DNA of 64,000 bases from Actinokineospora globicatena (lineage in GTDB: Bacteria; Actinomycetota; Actinomycetes; Mycobacteriales; Pseudonocardiaceae), in NCBI RefSeq assembly GCF_024171945.1, contig NZ_JAMTCR010000002.1, positions 2,046,001-2,110,000 of the forward strand, given 5' to 3'. The position numbers and the translations under genes are program-made. The stretch's first letter is position 1; each line of letters begins with the position of its first letter. Of the stretch, positions 55,501 through 64,000 are shown piece after piece. The notes below the pieces were generated by a model. That model did not search any database and was not told the origin of the DNA. It was given only the letters and a program-made list of their open reading frames with translations.

Positions 55501-58500
55501 CGTCTCGGTCGCGGCGGTCAACGGGCCCGGCACGGTCGTCGTCGCTGGCGAGGTCGAGCAGTTCCTGGCCGACTGCGAGGCGGACGGCGTTCGGGCCAAG
55601 CGGATCCCGGTGGACTACGCGTCCCACTCGGCCCAGGTCGAGCGGATCGCCGACGAGCTGCGCCGGGTGCTCGCCGGGATCACACCCCAGTCCTCCCGCG
55701 TGCCGTTCCGCTCGACCGTGACCGGTGAGTGGCTGGACACGACCACTTTGGACGCCGAGTACTGGTACCGGAACCTGCGGCACACCGTGGAGTTCGAGTC
55801 CGCGACCCGCGAGCTGGCCGCCTCGGGGTACCGGTTCTTCGTCGAGGTCAGCCCGCATCCGGTGCTGACCCCGGCTATCGGCGAGACCGTGGACGACGTC
55901 GTCGCCGTGGGGACCCTGCGCCGGGACGAGGGCGACCTGGCCCGGTTCCTGCTGTCCGCCACCGAACTGCACGCCCACGGTGCGCCGGTCGACCTGGGTG
56001 CCGCGTTCGCCGACCTCCCAGTGCGGGCCATCGAGCTGCCGACCTACGCGTTCCAACGGCAGCGGTACTGGCTGGAGCTGGTGTCCGGCGGACTGGGCGA
56101 CGTCGCGGCTGCCGGGCTGGCATCCGCTGATCACCCGCTACTGGGCGCCGCCGTTCCGCTGGCCGGTGGCGATGGGCTTGTGCTCACCGGGCGCATCTCG
56201 CCGCGTACGCACCCCTGGCTGGCGGATCACACCGTCCTGGGGACGATCCTGTTGCCGGGTACGGCGTTCGTTGAGCTGGCTGCCCACGCGGGTGCCCGGG
56301 TCGACTCGCCGGACGTCGTGGAGTTGACGCTGGGGACCCCGCTGGTACTTGGCGAGCAGGACGCTGTGTCGTTGCAGGTGGCGGTGGGTGCGCTGGACGA
56401 CGAGAGTCGCCGGTCGATCGCGATCTACTCCAGTGTGGACAGTATCGAGTGGACTAAGCACGCGTCTGGTCTGCTCGGGGCAGCCCAGACGCTGAACTTC
56501 TCCTGGTCTGACACCCGCGAGCCGGTTGCGCTAGAGGGCTTCTACGAGTCGATCGCGGACCTCGGATACGGCTATGGCCCGGCGTTCCAAGGCTTGACGG
56601 CCGCGTGGCGGGGCAACAAAGAGGTGTTCGCCGAGGTCACGTTGCCGGAGGACGTGCCGTCGGCCGGGTTCGCGGTGCACCCGGCGCTGCTCGACGCGGC
56701 TCTGCACGGCATCGGGCTGCTGCGCCAAGGCACCGACCGGCCTGCGGAACTGCCGTTCTCTTGGTCCGGCGTGACTCTACGGTCGACCGCCGACAAGACG
56801 CTGCTCGCCCGGATCAGCGAGAGCGCGGACGGTGTTGACCTGCAGGTCACAGACTCGCGCGGTAACCCCGTGGCGCACGTGCGGTCGTTGCTGGCTCGTC
56901 CGATCGGTGCTGAGCTGTCGACGGCGCGTCGGTCCATCGTGGACGCCCTGTTCCTGCTCGACTGGTCGACCCCGATCACCCTCGCCGACCCGGGGACATC
57001 CCGGTGGGCGCTGCTCGGCGCCGACGATCTCGGTCTTGGCGCTGCCCTGGCTGGCGCGGGCAACGAGGTAAGCACGCACGCGGATTTGGACCACCTGTTG
57101 GAGAACCTCGCGGCCGACGTCGTGGTCGCCCAGTTCACTGGCGGCGACGGCGAGCTGGCCGAGTCCGCCGAGCAGGCCACGGTCCGGGCGCTGGAGTTGG
57201 TGCGCGCCTGGATCTCCGACGAGCGCGTCGCCGCTGTGCCGCTGGTCATCGCCACCCGTGGCGCGGTCACGTCGGATGTGTCGGACCTGGTCGCGGCCCC
57301 GGTGTGGGGCTTGGTGCGGTCAGCGCAGTCTGAGCACCCGGACCGGTTCCTGCTGGTGGACGTTGACGAGCCAGGGCTGCTCGCGGCCGCTGTGTCGTCG
57401 GGTGAGCCGCAGGTCGCGGTGCGTGGTGGGCAGGCGTTCGCGCCTCGCCTGGTCCGGCAGCCGATCACGCCGGGCGAGACCGGGCTGACTGGGACCGTGC
57501 TGGTCACCGGGGCGACCGGCACGCTCGGCGCCGCGCTGGCACGGCACCTCGTGGTGGCGCATGGGGTTCAGGACCTGCTCTTGACGAGCAGGTCCGGGCC
57601 GAGCGCGGCGGGCGCTGGCGACCTCGTCGCTGAACTGACCGGCCTCGGCGCGAATGTCACCCTGGTGGCCTGCGATGTGGCCGACCGGGACGCCGTGGTC
57701 GCGTTGCTCGCCGAACACAACGTGAACGCTGTCGTGCACACGGCTGCGGTGCTCGACGACGGCGTGCTGACCGCACTCACGCCGGAGCGGGTCGCGACTG
57801 TGCTGGCGCCCAAGGTCAAGGGTGCGGTCAATCTGCACGAACTGACCTCCGACCTGTCGGCGTTCGTCCTGTTCTCTTCTGCGGCCGGGGTGTTCGGTGG
57901 CGCGGGCCAGGCCAACTACGCCGCCGCCAACGTGTTCCTCGATGCCCTAGCCCAGCACCGCCGGGCCCAGGGGCTGCCGGGCGTGTCGCTGGCGTGGGGG
58001 CCGTGGGCCGAGCGGACCGGGATGACCGGGGACCTGACCGAGGCCGACGTCCGACGGGTCATGCGGTCCGGCTTGGGTCAGCTGTCCACTGAGGACGGCA
58101 TGGCGCTGTTCTCGGCGGCGTCGGGTATGACCGAGTCGGCGTTGGTGCCGATGGTGTTCAGCCCGGGAGCGCTGCGGGGTCGCGGCTCAGTGCCTGCGGT
58201 GTTGCGAGCCTTGGTGCGGACGGATATCCGAGCCGGTGCGGATGTGCGAGCGAGGCTGGACGCCGCGTCGGACGCCGAACGCGGCCGGATCCTGCTCGAC
58301 CTGGTTCGCGGTCAGGTGGCGGCGGTGCTCGGCTACCCGGACGCGTCAGCGGTGGCACCGGACCGGGGATTCCTGGACCTGGGGCTCGACTCGCTCACCG
58401 GCGTCGAACTGCGCAACCGGCTCGCCGCCGCGACCGCGCTGCGACTGCCCGCGACGCTGGTGTTCGACCACCCGTCGGCGGGTGCCGTGGCGGAGTTCCT

Positions 58501-58729
58501 GCGCGGCGAACTGGCCCCGGCGTCGGCGACCGACGAGGTGCTGGCGGAGCTGACCAGGTTGGAGCTGACGCTCGGCGGGGTCGAGCAGACCGCTGACCGG
58601 GAGCGGGTCGCGGCCCGGCTGCGGGCGCTCGCCAGCAGGTGGGAGACCAGGGCGGAGACCGAGGACCTGGCGGCGGCGTCGGCGGACCAGATCTTCGACC
58701 TGCTCGACAGCGAGTTCGAGAAGTCCTGA
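43553..58729 (+). CDS. Modular type I polyketide synthase, three modules (PKS1)
   Basis: 5058 aa. An N-terminal coiled docking helix (residues 1-33) is followed by three modules. Module A: KS (Cys 204), AT (Ser 628, HAFH motif so malonyl), DH (His 907, HxxxGxxxxP present), ER (about 1260-1550, NADPH motif [15 protein letters not shown]), KR with LDD motif (B-type), ACP (Ser 1831); full reduction expected. Module B: KS (Cys 2049), AT (Ser 2482, GAGH motif, possibly ethylmalonyl), KR lacking LDD and with the A-type Trp, ACP (Ser 3264); hydroxyl expected. Module C: KS (Cys 3492), AT (Ser 3925, YASH so methylmalonyl), DH (His 4226), KR with LDD, ACP (Ser 4947); double bond expected. A C-terminal docking tail follows. 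All seen active-site motifs are intact, except that KS-A has EGHGTGT for EAHGTGT. There is no loading module, so chain initiation is elsewhere. Codon 2359 is TTA. Confidence 0.95.
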   Translation: MADKETLRDYLKLVTADLRQTKARLREVEEGAREPIAVVGMACHYPGGVRSPEDLWRLVATGADGITAFPDDRGWDVRIADDPDVPGTSYVDAGGFVADAAEFDPAFFGISPREALAMDPQQRLLLRASWEALERAGIDPESLRGSRTGVFAGTNDQSYLSLLVGDPQGTEGYLLTGGATAVTSGRVAYVLGLEGPAVTVDTACSSSLVAMHLAAQSLRSGESALALAGGVTVMATAGVFTEFSRQRGLAADGRCKSFADAADGTGWSEGVGVLVLERLSDAERNGHRVLALLRGSAVNSDGASNGLTAPNGPSQQRVILSALAAAGLGPSDVDAVEGHGTGTVLGDPIEAQALLATYGQGRETPLRLGSIKSNIGHTQAAAGVAGVIKVIESLRHETLPATLHVDTPSHQVDWSAGAVSLLTSAEPWPRGDRVRRAGVSAFGVSGTNAHVIVEEAPAPTASSPAEAGRFGGTPLVVSARSDAALCELGARLQDVEADLGDVAWSLATTRTSLDRRAVAFGAEGLRMLAAGVDSPAVVRGEVTPGKVAFLFTGQGSQRLGMGQGLRVFPAFAAAYDEVLALLPGFTLDSAEALEQTANAQVGLFALEVALFRLLESWGVRSDVLIGHSIGEVAAAHVAGILSLPDACTLVTARAQLMQALPSGGAMLAIEISEPDLALEFPDGLPAGVDLAAVNADRSLVVSGDRRIVEQLERRFGEQSRRVKALAVSHAFHSHLMDPMLDEFRQVVAGLSFGSPTIPVVNTATGDPSTPEYWVRQVRETVRFAGAVERAEATHHVELGPDGVLSAMVGGTATLRAGRDEPETLLRAVAALHVTGVSVDWRAVLGGGTVVELPTYPFARERYWPRPGISAAFGATGHPLLTGEVAGPDSHLFTARLDAATHPWLADHVINGQIVLPGTAYVEMALHAGARLGTPALAELVLESPLVLPAAGPVELRLTVTGHDLTVHSRRDGAWTRHATGTLAPLDAHDHDPIPWPPPDADPVDPTHVYDRLAAAGLGYGPTFQAIREVWTSGDDVYVDLATDERGYLVHPALLDGALQAVAARGGNQEAGIPFTWAGVTVGKSGASELRARVSPTPGGGVSVVAVTPAGEFVVAVERVITRPQRADAADLYDVTWSPVATDKPIPPHTVIEASDVDGLLPQLHKALAGSDVLVVRTDNAVRAVPGDDVDPVKAAIWGLVRSAQSEHPGRIVLVDGQDTDKALATGEPQIAIRADAALAARLSPVDTGLAAPNGPWRLDITERGTVDNLVLAPVDPRPLDAREVRVAVRAAGLNFRDVLNALGMYPGQVDLGGETAGVVTEVGSAVTGFQPGDRVFGLVTGAIGTEAITDERLLVGIPADWSFVTAAAIPVVYATAYYGLVDLANLRAGESVLVHAAAGGVGTAAVQLARHLGAEVYGTASPAKWPATGLADDHLSSSRDLAFADKFPQVDVVLNALAGEFVDASLGLLRPGGRFIEMGKTDVRTGVPGYRAFDLGEAGPDRIGEILRAVMALFAAGELTPPPIRTWDVRRAAEAFRFVGQGGHTGKVVLTLPRALDPDGTVLITGGTGALGQVLAQHLVGSVRNVVLVSRSGAAVVDGATSVACDITDRAALGELIASLPKLTGVFHLAGVLDDGLVESLTADRLHAVLAPKALAAQYLHELTDPDVFVLFSSIAGTFGSPGQANYAAANAYLDALATARQSAGLPGLSLVWGAWATEGGMLGSLGDAEVARIARSGYPPLTVHRGLSLLDSALALPGPVIVPVALDRPTLVGKPVPPLLTSLIRPTATAGVDPSRLDDLVRAQTAAVLGFPSAASIDPRRPFKDLGFDSLTAVELRNTLALKIGKPLPASLVFDHPTPAAVADHLRELLAAAAPRTTTGRTTTKQVADDPIAIVGMACRFPGGANTPEALWQLVFDEVDAIGAIPGDRGWTDQGFVGGFLHEAPDFDAGFFSISPREALAMDPQQRLLLETCWEAAERAGIDPTQLKGSRTGVFIGTATSGYGIGPFDIPDGSRPHMLTGAATSVISGRLAYALGLEGPALTVDTACSSSLVALHLAIQAMRNGECDMALAGGVTIMTTPGMFVDAAQGGALAADGRCKVFAKSADGTGWGEGVGMLLVERLSEAVKHDHPVLALVRGSAVNSDGASNGLTAPNGPAQRKVIEQALAGAGLDPSEVDALEAHGTGTELGDPIEAQAVIATYGGDREHPLLLGSVKTNIGHTQSAAGVAGVIKMVLALRHGVLPRSLHIDEPTPHVPWDQGVRLLTERQDWPATGRPRRAAVSSFGMSGTNAHTILEQAPDTEPAQVQRRPGPWLVSARSAAGLRAQATQLQGLDADAADIAFTLAQRSRFEHRAVLLGPDFTAQVAALADDLPAPGLVRGLAGRTGRTVFVFPGQGSQWPGMADALMAESDVFRESVRECAAALERHLDFAVEPALLNQPRAASLDRLDVVQPVLFAVMVSLAALWRDRGIEPDAVVGHSQGEIAAAHVAGALTLADAALIVAERSKLLTRFVGQGAMAAVSLPPDEVTARLERFGGALTIAAVNGARSAAVAGPHAELDELVAELEAEQVRVRKVRINGAGHSPVVDTIRAEALAVLAQVSPRPSDIPFYSTVTGGRLDTSGLDAHYWFTNMRRPVQFAAATRALLDDGHGTFVECSPHPVLASGIGETADDSGAPEPIVLATLRRDEGGVDRFGVSLAEAHVRGIEPTWDHSGYRVELPTYPFQRDRYWLEAVEGAESTADDAKFWTAVERGDADALGIDPSSLPALAAWRAKAHEESTVAEWSYQVVWRQVTVPKAVELNGVWAVVAGDQDELAARFAAAITAAGGEAQVFPFVPAGGPFAGVVSLLDLGTAPDQVLELVKSEGPLWLVTNGAVSIGRTDPVRDPGQATTWGLGLVGTLERPGQVSGVIDLPAEVDDRAIARALAVFAGDEDQVAIRPWGVFGRRMVRAGALAATRSWRPQGTVLVTGGTGALGARVARWLVDNGADKVVLTSRRGLDAPGARDLVDELGVVVAACDVADREAVAALLAEHPANAIIHAAGVAQSTPIADITADELAEVTAAKVAGAAHLDELAGELDAFILFSSGAATWGGAGQAAYAAGNAYLDALAQHRRAHGRPATSIAWGGWADGGMADAAAVAALGRRGLRPMAPDSAIAALQRAMDADVTCLTVADIDWPRFAPGYTAARSRPLIAEIPESEVDEIAAESDDLRDRVTALPEADRSGFLLDLVRTQAAAALGYADATTVEPDRAFRDLGFDSLTAVDVRNRLTAATGRRLPATLVFDYPTPRALAGHLLADVLGLEAVAHVAARASDEPIAIIGMSCRYPGGVDSPEDLWRLVMAGTDAITGFPDDRGWDLEALYHPDPDHPGTSYVREGGFVHDAGHFDAEFFGISPREATATDPQQRMLLEATWEAFERAGIDPATRRGSRAGVFVGTSFVGYGIGALAPGSDAEGFFLSGTGTAAASGRVSYTFGLEGPAVTVDTACSSSLVAIHLAVQALRRGECDLAVAGGVAVLPSPTSFTEFSRQRGLATDGRCKPFSAAADGTGWGEGVGVILVQRLSDALRDGHRVLAVVRGSAINQDGASNGLTAPNGPSQQRVIRAALDDAGLTPSDVDVVEAHGTGTTLGDPIEAQAVIATYGQGRDVPLLLGSVKSNIGHTQSASGVAGVIKTVLALRHGVIPKTLHIDEPTPHVDWTAGAVELAAETVPWPAVDRARRAGVSSFGGSGTNAHLVLEQYVADEPEPTAVVAPVPWVLSGRSPAAVRDQAAKLRDYLLEERPSAADVAYSLATTRARFDHRAAFVAADLDTAVSALDGLDAAVWGEARDGKVAFVFPGQGSQWLGMAAELARSSEVFAAELHACADAIAEHVDWNPLHALTTGEGLERVDVVQPVLFAVMASLAALWRSHGVEPDAVVGHSQGEIAAAYVAGALSLADAALVVTRRSKAIVALSGHGGMVSVSLPAVDVRDRLARYDGAVSVAAVNGPGTVVVAGEVEQFLADCEADGVRAKRIPVDYASHSAQVERIADELRRVLAGITPQSSRVPFRSTVTGEWLDTTTLDAEYWYRNLRHTVEFESATRELAASGYRFFVEVSPHPVLTPAIGETVDDVVAVGTLRRDEGDLARFLLSATELHAHGAPVDLGAAFADLPVRAIELPTYAFQRQRYWLELVSGGLGDVAAAGLASADHPLLGAAVPLAGGDGLVLTGRISPRTHPWLADHTVLGTILLPGTAFVELAAHAGARVDSPDVVELTLGTPLVLGEQDAVSLQVAVGALDDESRRSIAIYSSVDSIEWTKHASGLLGAAQTLNFSWSDTREPVALEGFYESIADLGYGYGPAFQGLTAAWRGNKEVFAEVTLPEDVPSAGFAVHPALLDAALHGIGLLRQGTDRPAELPFSWSGVTLRSTADKTLLARISESADGVDLQVTDSRGNPVAHVRSLLARPIGAELSTARRSIVDALFLLDWSTPITLADPGTSRWALLGADDLGLGAALAGAGNEVSTHADLDHLLENLAADVVVAQFTGGDGELAESAEQATVRALELVRAWISDERVAAVPLVIATRGAVTSDVSDLVAAPVWGLVRSAQSEHPDRFLLVDVDEPGLLAAAVSSGEPQVAVRGGQAFAPRLVRQPITPGETGLTGTVLVTGATGTLGAALARHLVVAHGVQDLLLTSRSGPSAAGAGDLVAELTGLGANVTLVACDVADRDAVVALLAEHNVNAVVHTAAVLDDGVLTALTPERVATVLAPKVKGAVNLHELTSDLSAFVLFSSAAGVFGGAGQANYAAANVFLDALAQHRRAQGLPGVSLAWGPWAERTGMTGDLTEADVRRVMRSGLGQLSTEDGMALFSAASGMTESALVPMVFSPGALRGRGSVPAVLRALVRTDIRAGADVRARLDAASDAERGRILLDLVRGQVAAVLGYPDASAVAPDRGFLDLGLDSLTGVELRNRLAAATALRLPATLVFDHPSAGAVAEFLRGELAPASATDEVLAELTRLELTLGGVEQTADRERVAARLRALASRWETRAETEDLAAASADQIFDLLDSEFEKS
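45638..45719 (+). repeat. AT-rich rare-codon island in AT domain of module A (copy 1)
   Basis: 82 bases of markedly lower G+C within a ~72% G+C gene, coding through [13 protein letters not shown] using codons such as CTT, GTA, ATT, TTT, CAA and TCA that are otherwise rare here. It is nearly identical in DNA (about four differences) to the island at 60798-60879. It includes TTCACT (45643-45648) and TAGGAT (45667-45672) 18 bases apart, and a GATTGTT/AACAATC dyad. Confidence 0.85.
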
Positions 58730-58739
58730 GAGGACGGTC

Positions 58740-61700
58740 ATGGCGCAGGCCGACGAGGAGAAGCTGCTCGCCTACCTCAAGCGGGCCACCGGCGAGCTGC
58801 GCGCGGCGCGGGAGCAGGTGCGCGAGCTGCAGGACCGGGCGACCGAGCCGATCGCCATCGTCGGCATGGCCTGCCGCTACCCCGGCGGGGTCGGTTCGCC
58901 CGAGGACCTGTGGGACTTGGTCGCGGGTGGTGTGGACGCGCTGGGTCCGCTGCCGGTCGACCGGGGGTGGGACCTCGCCGCGCTGCCCAGCTCTGCTGAG
59001 GGCGGGTTCCTGACCGATGCGGGCGACTTCGACGCGGGGTTCTTCGGCATCTCGCCCCGCGAGGCGCTGGCGATGGACCCGCAGCAACGGCTGTTGCTGC
59101 ACACCAGCTGGGAGGCCATCGAGCGCGCAGGTATCGACCCGCACTCGTTGCGCGGCAGCCGAACCGGTGTGTTCGCGGGCGTGATGTACAACGACTACGC
59201 AACCTCGGTACCCGCCGAGGTGCTGGACGGGTATTTGGGGACCAGCAACGCGGGAAGTGTCTTGTCCGGACGGGTGTCCTACTGCCTCGGCTTGCAGGGG
59301 CCCTCGGTCACTGTGGACACGGCGTGCTCATCGTCGCTGGTCGCGCTGCACTTGGCCGCGCAGGCCCTGCGCTCCGGTGAGTGCACGTTGGCGCTGGCGG
59401 GCGGCGTGACGGTGATGGCGGGTCCGATGATGTTCGCGGGCTTCGGCTTCGATGAGGGCACTGCGGCTGACGGTCGCTGCAAGTCCTTCGCGGCATCCGC
59501 TGACGGCACCGGGTGGGGTGAGGGCGTCGGCGTGCTCTTGCTGGAGCGGCTGTCTGATGCTCGCCGCAACGGGCACCACGTGTTGGCGACGGTTGTCGCA
59601 TCCGCCGTGAACTCGGATGGCGCCTCCAGTGGGCTTACCGCTCCGAACGGCCCTGCTCAGCAGCGGGTCATTGAGCAGGCCTTGGCGGCCGCTCGCTTGC
59701 TTCCGTCCGATGTGGATGCTGTTGAGGCGCACGGCACCGGGACTGTGCTCGGCGACCCGATCGAGGCGCAGGCGTTGTCGGCCACCTACGGCCAAGGCCG
59801 CGAGACGCCGTTGTGGTTGGGGTCGGTGAAGTCCAACATCGGCCACACCCAGGCCGCGGCGGGCGTCGCCGGCGTGATCAAGATGGTGCAGGCGCTCCGG
59901 CATGCCACTCTGCCTGCGACTTTGCACGTCGACGCCCCGACTCCGCACGTGTCGTGGGGGGACGTCCAGCTCCTGACCGAGTCGCGTCCGTGGCCCAGCC
60001 AGCCTCGTCCCCGGCGTGCCGCGACCTCGTCTTTCGGGGTCAGCGGTACCAACGCGCACGTGATCCTGGAGCAGGGCGACGGCCCGGCTGAAGTCTCGGA
60101 GTCGATGGCTGGAGAGGTGTTGCCGTTCCTGGTGTCGGGGCGGTCAGCGGAGGCCTTGCGGGCACAGGCGCGGCGGCTGCTGGAGGTCGCGGCGGAGCCT
60201 GCGGACCTGGCGCGGTCGTTGGCGCTGACGCGGGGGTCGATGGAGTACCGGGCCGTGGTGGTGGCGGCTGATCCATCGGACGGGTTGCGGGCGCTGGCTG
60301 AGGGTCGCGAGTCGGCCGAGGTTGTGGTCGGAGTACCGAGCAGCGGGCCGGTGGCGTTCCTGTTCACTGGGCAGGGTTCTCAGCGGTCCGGCATGGCGTT
60401 GGCCCTTCGGGCGTTCCCAGTCTTCGCGGAGGCACTTGACGAGGTATGCGCGGAGCTGGGGCTCGGGTTGGCGGTCTTTGAGTCTGATGTGGACCACACG
60501 GCGGTCGCTCAGCCTGTCCTGTTCGCGTTCCAGGTCGCGCAGTACCGGCTGCTGGAGTCCTGGGGCGTTGCTCCGGACTTTCTGATCGGGCACTCCATCG
60601 GTGAGCTCGCCGCCGCGCACGTCTCCGGGATCCTCTCGCTGGCGGATGCCTGCACCCTGGTCGCCACTCGGGCTCGGCTCATGGGCGCTCTTCCGGCAGG
60701 CGGCGCCATGCTGGCCGTCGAGATCTCCGAGGCCGAGTTGGCTGCCGAGTTCCCCGACGGCCTCCCCACGGGAGTCGATCTCGCCGCCGTCAACTCGGAT
60801 CGTTCACTTGTAGTATCGGGAGATCGTAGGATTGTTCAACAGTTGGAACGTGGGTTTGGTGAACAATCGCGGCGGGTGAAGGCGTTGACGGTGTCGCACG
60901 CGTTCCACAGCCACCACATGGACCCGATGCTGGCCGAGTTCTCGCTGGTGGCGCGTGGTCTGGTGTTCCGCGCTCCTGGGACTCCGCTGGTGGGCACGGC
61001 GACGGGGGATCCGAGCACGCCGGAGTACTGGGTGCGGCAGGTCCGGGAGACGGTGCGGTTCGCGGACGCGGTCGGCGTCGTGCGCGAGCAGGGGGTGCGC
61101 CAGTTCGTGGAGCTGGGGCCGGACGGGGTCCTGTCCGCGCTGGTCGACGGCATACCCACGCAGCGCGCGGGCCGGGACGACGTGGTGACCCTGCTTCGCG
61201 CCTTGGCCGCCGCTCATGTCTCCGGCATCCCTGTCGACTGGCGTGCGTTCTTCGGTACCCGGGGACGGATCGTCGACCTGCCGACCTACGCCTTCCAGAG
61301 CACGCGGTACTGGCCCACGCGCCAGGCCGATACCGCGCTGTGGCGTTATCGGGCTGAGTGGGTTCCGGTGGACCCGCCCCCGGTGCGCGGACTGGCGGGG
61401 ACCTGGCTGCTGCTCGACGCGCCGGAGTCCGTGGCCCGCGCGCTGAAGGCCCATGGCGCTGTCGTGGTTCGGGAAGACACGGGCGCTGAGCTGGCCGGTG
61501 TGATCACGTGCCAGGACCTCGCCGCCACTCTCCGTACTGTGCAAACGTTTGCTCCTCGGTCAACCGCGGTCTGGGCGGTGACCGTCGGTGAAACGCCTGC
61601 GGACTCGGCCCTGTGGGGGTTCGGCCGGTCGGCGGCACTGGAGTACCCGTCGAGCTGGGGTGGGTTGGTGCGGCTGTCCGAGGACTTCGACCCGGGACTG

Positions 61701-62966
61701 CTGGTCAGCGTGCTGGGTGGCGATGAGGATCAGGTTCGGGTTGGCGGTGTCGTTGAGGCTCGTCGACTGCGCAGGGCACCGGCGCCGCAGGGCAGTTGGC
61801 GTCCACACGGGACTGTTCTCGTCACCGGTGGGACTGGGGCGCTTGGGCAGCACGTCGCCAGGTGGGCGGCTGCTAGCGCCGACCGGGTCGTGCTGGTGAG
61901 TCGGAGTGCGCCGGAGGTCGACTTCCCGGCGACGGTGGTGGCCTGTGATGTGTCCGACCGGGACGCTGTGGCCGCACTGGTTGCCTCGTACCGGCCCGAT
62001 GTGGTCGTGCACGCGGCTGGCGTGGGCGGTCTTGGCCGGATTGACGGGTTGGACGCCGCCGCTCTGGAGCACGTGTTCGCGGGCAAGGTGCAGGGGGCGC
62101 GCAACCTCGCTGACCTGTGCCCGGACGCCGAGTTGGTCCTCTTCTCATCCGCCGCCGCGACGTGGGGTGGCGCGAACCAGGCTGCCTACGCCGCAGCGAA
62201 CGCCTACCTGGACGGCCTTGCCGAGAGTCGGCCGCGCACCACGTCGATCGCGTGGGGCCCGTGGGCAGGTGACGGGATGGCCGCCGGGGCTGACCTTTCG
62301 CGCCAAGGGCTGTTCCCGCTCGCCCCGGACCAGGCACTCACCGCCTTGTCGGAAGCGGTCGCGGGTGACAACCGGGTGATCACCATCGCCGGTGTGGACT
62401 GGACCACGTTCGTCCCCGTCTTCACCGCCGCCCGCCCGAGCCCGCTGCTGTCCGAGCTGGTGGAGACCCCGGCTGTGTCGGCGGACACCGGTTGGTTCCG
62501 GGACCGCTTGACTGAGACGCCTGCCCATGAACGCGCCGACCTGGTCGCGCACCTCGTCCTCGCCGAAGCCGCCACCGTCCTCGGCCACAACGACCTGGGT
62601 GGCATCGACCCCAGCCGCCCCTTCAGGGACCTCGGCTTCGACTCCCTCACCGCCGTCGAGATGCGCAACCGCCTAGCCACCGCCACCGGCCTGCCGCTAC
62701 CGCCGACGATCGTCTTCGACCACCCGACCCCGGCCGCCCTGGCCACCCACCTCCTCACCGAACTAACCGGCGGTGAGGACGCGGAGACCCGAGCCGCCAT
62801 CGCCGCCATCCCCCTCTCCCGCCTGGCGTCCGCAGGCCTCCTAACCCCCCTCCTCCGCCTAGCGGGCCTAGCCCCCGAGGAACCCACCCCCGACCTCCCC
62901 CTGGACACCATGACCGGCGAAGACCTCCTCCGCCTGGTCACCACCGGAGACGGGGACCCCGAATGA
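58740..62966 (+). CDS. Modular type I polyketide synthase, one module (PKS2)
   Basis: 1408 aa. N-terminal docking helix ([20 protein letters not shown]), KS (Cys 196; HGTGT and NIGHTQ motifs present), AT (Ser 619 in GHSIG; HAFH motif, malonyl), no DH, KR (about residues 1025-1180, GGTGALGQ, no LDD, A-type Trp in ATWGGANQ, active Tyr present), ACP (Ser 1302) and a C-terminal docking tail ([13 protein letters not shown]). Expected to add a malonate unit and reduce to a hydroxyl. It begins ten bases after the PKS1 stop, so the two are probably co-transcribed and act in sequence. The AT sequence is close to that of PKS1 module A, and its coding DNA holds the second AT-rich island. Confidence 0.95.
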   Translation: MAQADEEKLLAYLKRATGELRAAREQVRELQDRATEPIAIVGMACRYPGGVGSPEDLWDLVAGGVDALGPLPVDRGWDLAALPSSAEGGFLTDAGDFDAGFFGISPREALAMDPQQRLLLHTSWEAIERAGIDPHSLRGSRTGVFAGVMYNDYATSVPAEVLDGYLGTSNAGSVLSGRVSYCLGLQGPSVTVDTACSSSLVALHLAAQALRSGECTLALAGGVTVMAGPMMFAGFGFDEGTAADGRCKSFAASADGTGWGEGVGVLLLERLSDARRNGHHVLATVVASAVNSDGASSGLTAPNGPAQQRVIEQALAAARLLPSDVDAVEAHGTGTVLGDPIEAQALSATYGQGRETPLWLGSVKSNIGHTQAAAGVAGVIKMVQALRHATLPATLHVDAPTPHVSWGDVQLLTESRPWPSQPRPRRAATSSFGVSGTNAHVILEQGDGPAEVSESMAGEVLPFLVSGRSAEALRAQARRLLEVAAEPADLARSLALTRGSMEYRAVVVAADPSDGLRALAEGRESAEVVVGVPSSGPVAFLFTGQGSQRSGMALALRAFPVFAEALDEVCAELGLGLAVFESDVDHTAVAQPVLFAFQVAQYRLLESWGVAPDFLIGHSIGELAAAHVSGILSLADACTLVATRARLMGALPAGGAMLAVEISEAELAAEFPDGLPTGVDLAAVNSDRSLVVSGDRRIVQQLERGFGEQSRRVKALTVSHAFHSHHMDPMLAEFSLVARGLVFRAPGTPLVGTATGDPSTPEYWVRQVRETVRFADAVGVVREQGVRQFVELGPDGVLSALVDGIPTQRAGRDDVVTLLRALAAAHVSGIPVDWRAFFGTRGRIVDLPTYAFQSTRYWPTRQADTALWRYRAEWVPVDPPPVRGLAGTWLLLDAPESVARALKAHGAVVVREDTGAELAGVITCQDLAATLRTVQTFAPRSTAVWAVTVGETPADSALWGFGRSAALEYPSSWGGLVRLSEDFDPGLLVSVLGGDEDQVRVGGVVEARRLRRAPAPQGSWRPHGTVLVTGGTGALGQHVARWAAASADRVVLVSRSAPEVDFPATVVACDVSDRDAVAALVASYRPDVVVHAAGVGGLGRIDGLDAAALEHVFAGKVQGARNLADLCPDAELVLFSSAAATWGGANQAAYAAANAYLDGLAESRPRTTSIAWGPWAGDGMAAGADLSRQGLFPLAPDQALTALSEAVAGDNRVITIAGVDWTTFVPVFTAARPSPLLSELVETPAVSADTGWFRDRLTETPAHERADLVAHLVLAEAATVLGHNDLGGIDPSRPFRDLGFDSLTAVEMRNRLATATGLPLPPTIVFDHPTPAALATHLLTELTGGEDAETRAAIAAIPLSRLASAGLLTPLLRLAGLAPEEPTPDLPLDTMTGEDLLRLVTTGDGDPE
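60798..60879 (+). repeat. AT-rich rare-codon island in AT domain of PKS2 (copy 2)
   Basis: Nearly identical to the island at 45638-45719 (four differences by eye in 83 bases; two of them change Glu to Gln and Arg to Gly). Here the dyad is longer (GATTGTTCA at 60830-60838 with TGAACAATC at 60860-60868). The surrounding AT-domain DNA is much less conserved, which argues for a local event rather than only protein-level constraint. Confidence 0.85.
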
Positions 62967-63012
62967 CCCCGACCTTGCCGCACACGATGACCGCCCACAC
63001 CGGAGACCCACG

Positions 63013-64000
63013 ATGAGCGCGTCTGTTGAGCAGTATGTTGAGGCGCTGCGGAAGTCGCTCAAGGAGAACGAGCGGTTGAGGGCGCGGAATCGAGATCTGG
63101 CCGGGGCCGCGCACGAGCCGGTCGCGATTGTGGGGATGGCGTGCAGGCTGCCGGGTGGGGTCGAGTCGGCGGATGACCTGTGGGATCTGGTCGCCAGGGG
63201 TGGGGATGGGATCTCGGGGTTTCCGACAGATCGGGGTTGGGATCTGGAGCGGTTGTACGACCCGGAGGCCAGCGCGGGCACGTCGTACTCGCGCGAGGGT
63301 GGTTTTGTGCACTCCGCGGGGATGTTCGACCCGGCGTTCTTCGGGATCTCGCCCCGCGAGGCCGCGGCGATGGATCCGCAGCAGCGTCTCCTGTTGGAGA
63401 CGTCCTGGGAGGTGTTCGAGCACGCCGGGATCGACCCGACCGCCGCGCGGGGCAGCAAGACGGGGGTGTTCGTCGGGGCCGCGACCTCGGGCTACGGCTA
63501 CGCGACCCCGGACGAGGGCTACGGGCTGACCGGCTCGGCGACCAGTGTCCTCAGTGGACGAGTCGCCTACGTGTTCGGGCTTGAGGGTCCCGCGGTCACC
63601 GTCGACACGGCGTGTTCGAGTGGCTTGGTGGCGTTGCACCTCGCGACCAAGGCGTTGCGGGCAGGCGAATGCGACCTCGCCATCGCCGGTGGTGTGACGG
63701 TCATGGTCAACCCGTCGGCGTTCGTGGAGTTCAGCCGACAGCGCGGGCTCGCGGCGGACGGGCGGTGCAAGTCCTTCGCGGCGGGCGCCGACGGGACCGG
63801 GTGGTCCGAGGGTGCCGCCGTCCTACTGGTCGAGCGGCTCAGTGACGCGGTCCGACTGGGGCACCGGGTCTTGGCGGTCGTGCGCGGATCGGCGGTCAAC
63901 TCCGACGGTGCGTCCAACGGGCTCACCGCACCCAACGGCCAGTCCCAGCGGCGAGTGATCCGCGACGCCCTGGCCGACGCCCGACTCGCACCCGCCGACG
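63013..64000 (+). CDS. Modular type I polyketide synthase, 5' part (PKS3)
   Basis: The first ~329 codons are in the window; the rest lies beyond it. A docking helix ([20 protein letters not shown]) leads into a KS with Cys 201 in [11 protein letters not shown] and standard [24 protein letters not shown] and ADGRCKSF motifs. The KS is of the extension type, not a loading KSQ. The start is 46 bases after the PKS2 stop; all three PKS genes read in the same direction. Module content and a terminal thioesterase cannot be seen. Confidence 0.93.
   Translation, partial: MSASVEQYVEALRKSLKENERLRARNRDLAGAAHEPVAIVGMACRLPGGVESADDLWDLVARGGDGISGFPTDRGWDLERLYDPEASAGTSYSREGGFVHSAGMFDPAFFGISPREAAAMDPQQRLLLETSWEVFEHAGIDPTAARGSKTGVFVGAATSGYGYATPDEGYGLTGSATSVLSGRVAYVFGLEGPAVTVDTACSSGLVALHLATKALRAGECDLAIAGGVTVMVNPSAFVEFSRQRGLAADGRCKSFAAGADGTGWSEGAAVLLVERLSDAVRLGHRVLAVVRGSAVNSDGASNGLTAPNGQSQRRVIRDALADARLAPAD

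Overview
The window is high-GC DNA (by eye about 70-74% G+C, almost every third codon position G or C) from a filamentous actinomycete. GTG starts are common, and many adjacent genes share ATGA or GTGA start/stop overlaps. The mix of EshA-type encapsulin, large AAA-LuxR (LAL) regulators and modular type I polyketide synthases (PKSs) fits Pseudonocardiales such as Actinokineospora, Saccharothrix or Lentzea. That placement is inference; there is no rRNA or marker gene to fix it.

Layout. (1) 1-11.2 kb looks like ordinary chromosome: a secreted S1 protease (cut by the window start), an alpha/beta hydrolase coupled to an ABC-F ATPase, a small antitoxin-like protein, a TetR regulator, a PEP mutase/isocitrate lyase family enzyme, an Ada-AlkA DNA repair fusion, a nucleotide-sugar dehydrogenase with a small secreted protein, a DUF3050 protein and an EF-hand protein. 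(2) 11.9-18.9 kb is a tightly coupled leftward operon of seven genes: Gfo/Idh/MocA oxidoreductase, sugar-phosphate isomerase/epimerase, M20 peptidase, Ldh-family dehydrogenase, a second Gfo/Idh/MocA oxidoreductase, a small unknown protein and an FAD monooxygenase. (3) 19.1-26.7 kb is the divergent rightward operon: two DegT/StrS aminotransferases, a UbiA-type membrane prenyltransferase, an FAD amine-oxidase-like enzyme, a methyltransferase, an AMP-forming acyl ligase and a DUF1990 protein. (4) 27.4-31.5 kb encodes a polyprenyl diphosphate synthase next to two paralogous family 2B encapsulin shell proteins (EshA-type, with a cyclic-nucleotide-binding-like domain), a protein nanocompartment with its cargo. 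(5) 31.9-42 kb holds a DprE2-like SDR, two LAL regulators, two small membrane proteins and two type II thioesterases, one of which lacks its catalytic serine. (6) 42.2-64 kb holds a P450 and the start of a modular PKS: a three-module protein, a one-module protein and a third protein cut by the window end.

How it may fit together (inference). Regions 2-6 look like one biosynthetic gene cluster that continues past 64 kb. The paired Gfo/Idh and DegT enzymes are of the kind that oxidise and then aminate a sugar or cyclitol carbon. UbiA, the ligase, the methyltransferase and the FAD enzymes are tailoring or assembly steps. The PKS builds a reduced chain; the visible extender signatures are malonyl, GAGH-type (possibly ethylmalonyl), methylmalonyl and malonyl. 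No loading module, final thioesterase or glycosyltransferase is in view. The most unusual element is the two-shell encapsulin with polyprenyl synthase cargo lying inside this cluster, close to a UbiA enzyme that could use its product. Other points of note are two nearly identical AT-rich, rare-codon islands inside two acyltransferase domains, strong hairpins separating the encapsulin genes, TTA codons in two regulators and PKS1, and a 146-bp imperfect inverted repeat. No rRNA, tRNA, CRISPR array or transposase gene was recognised.
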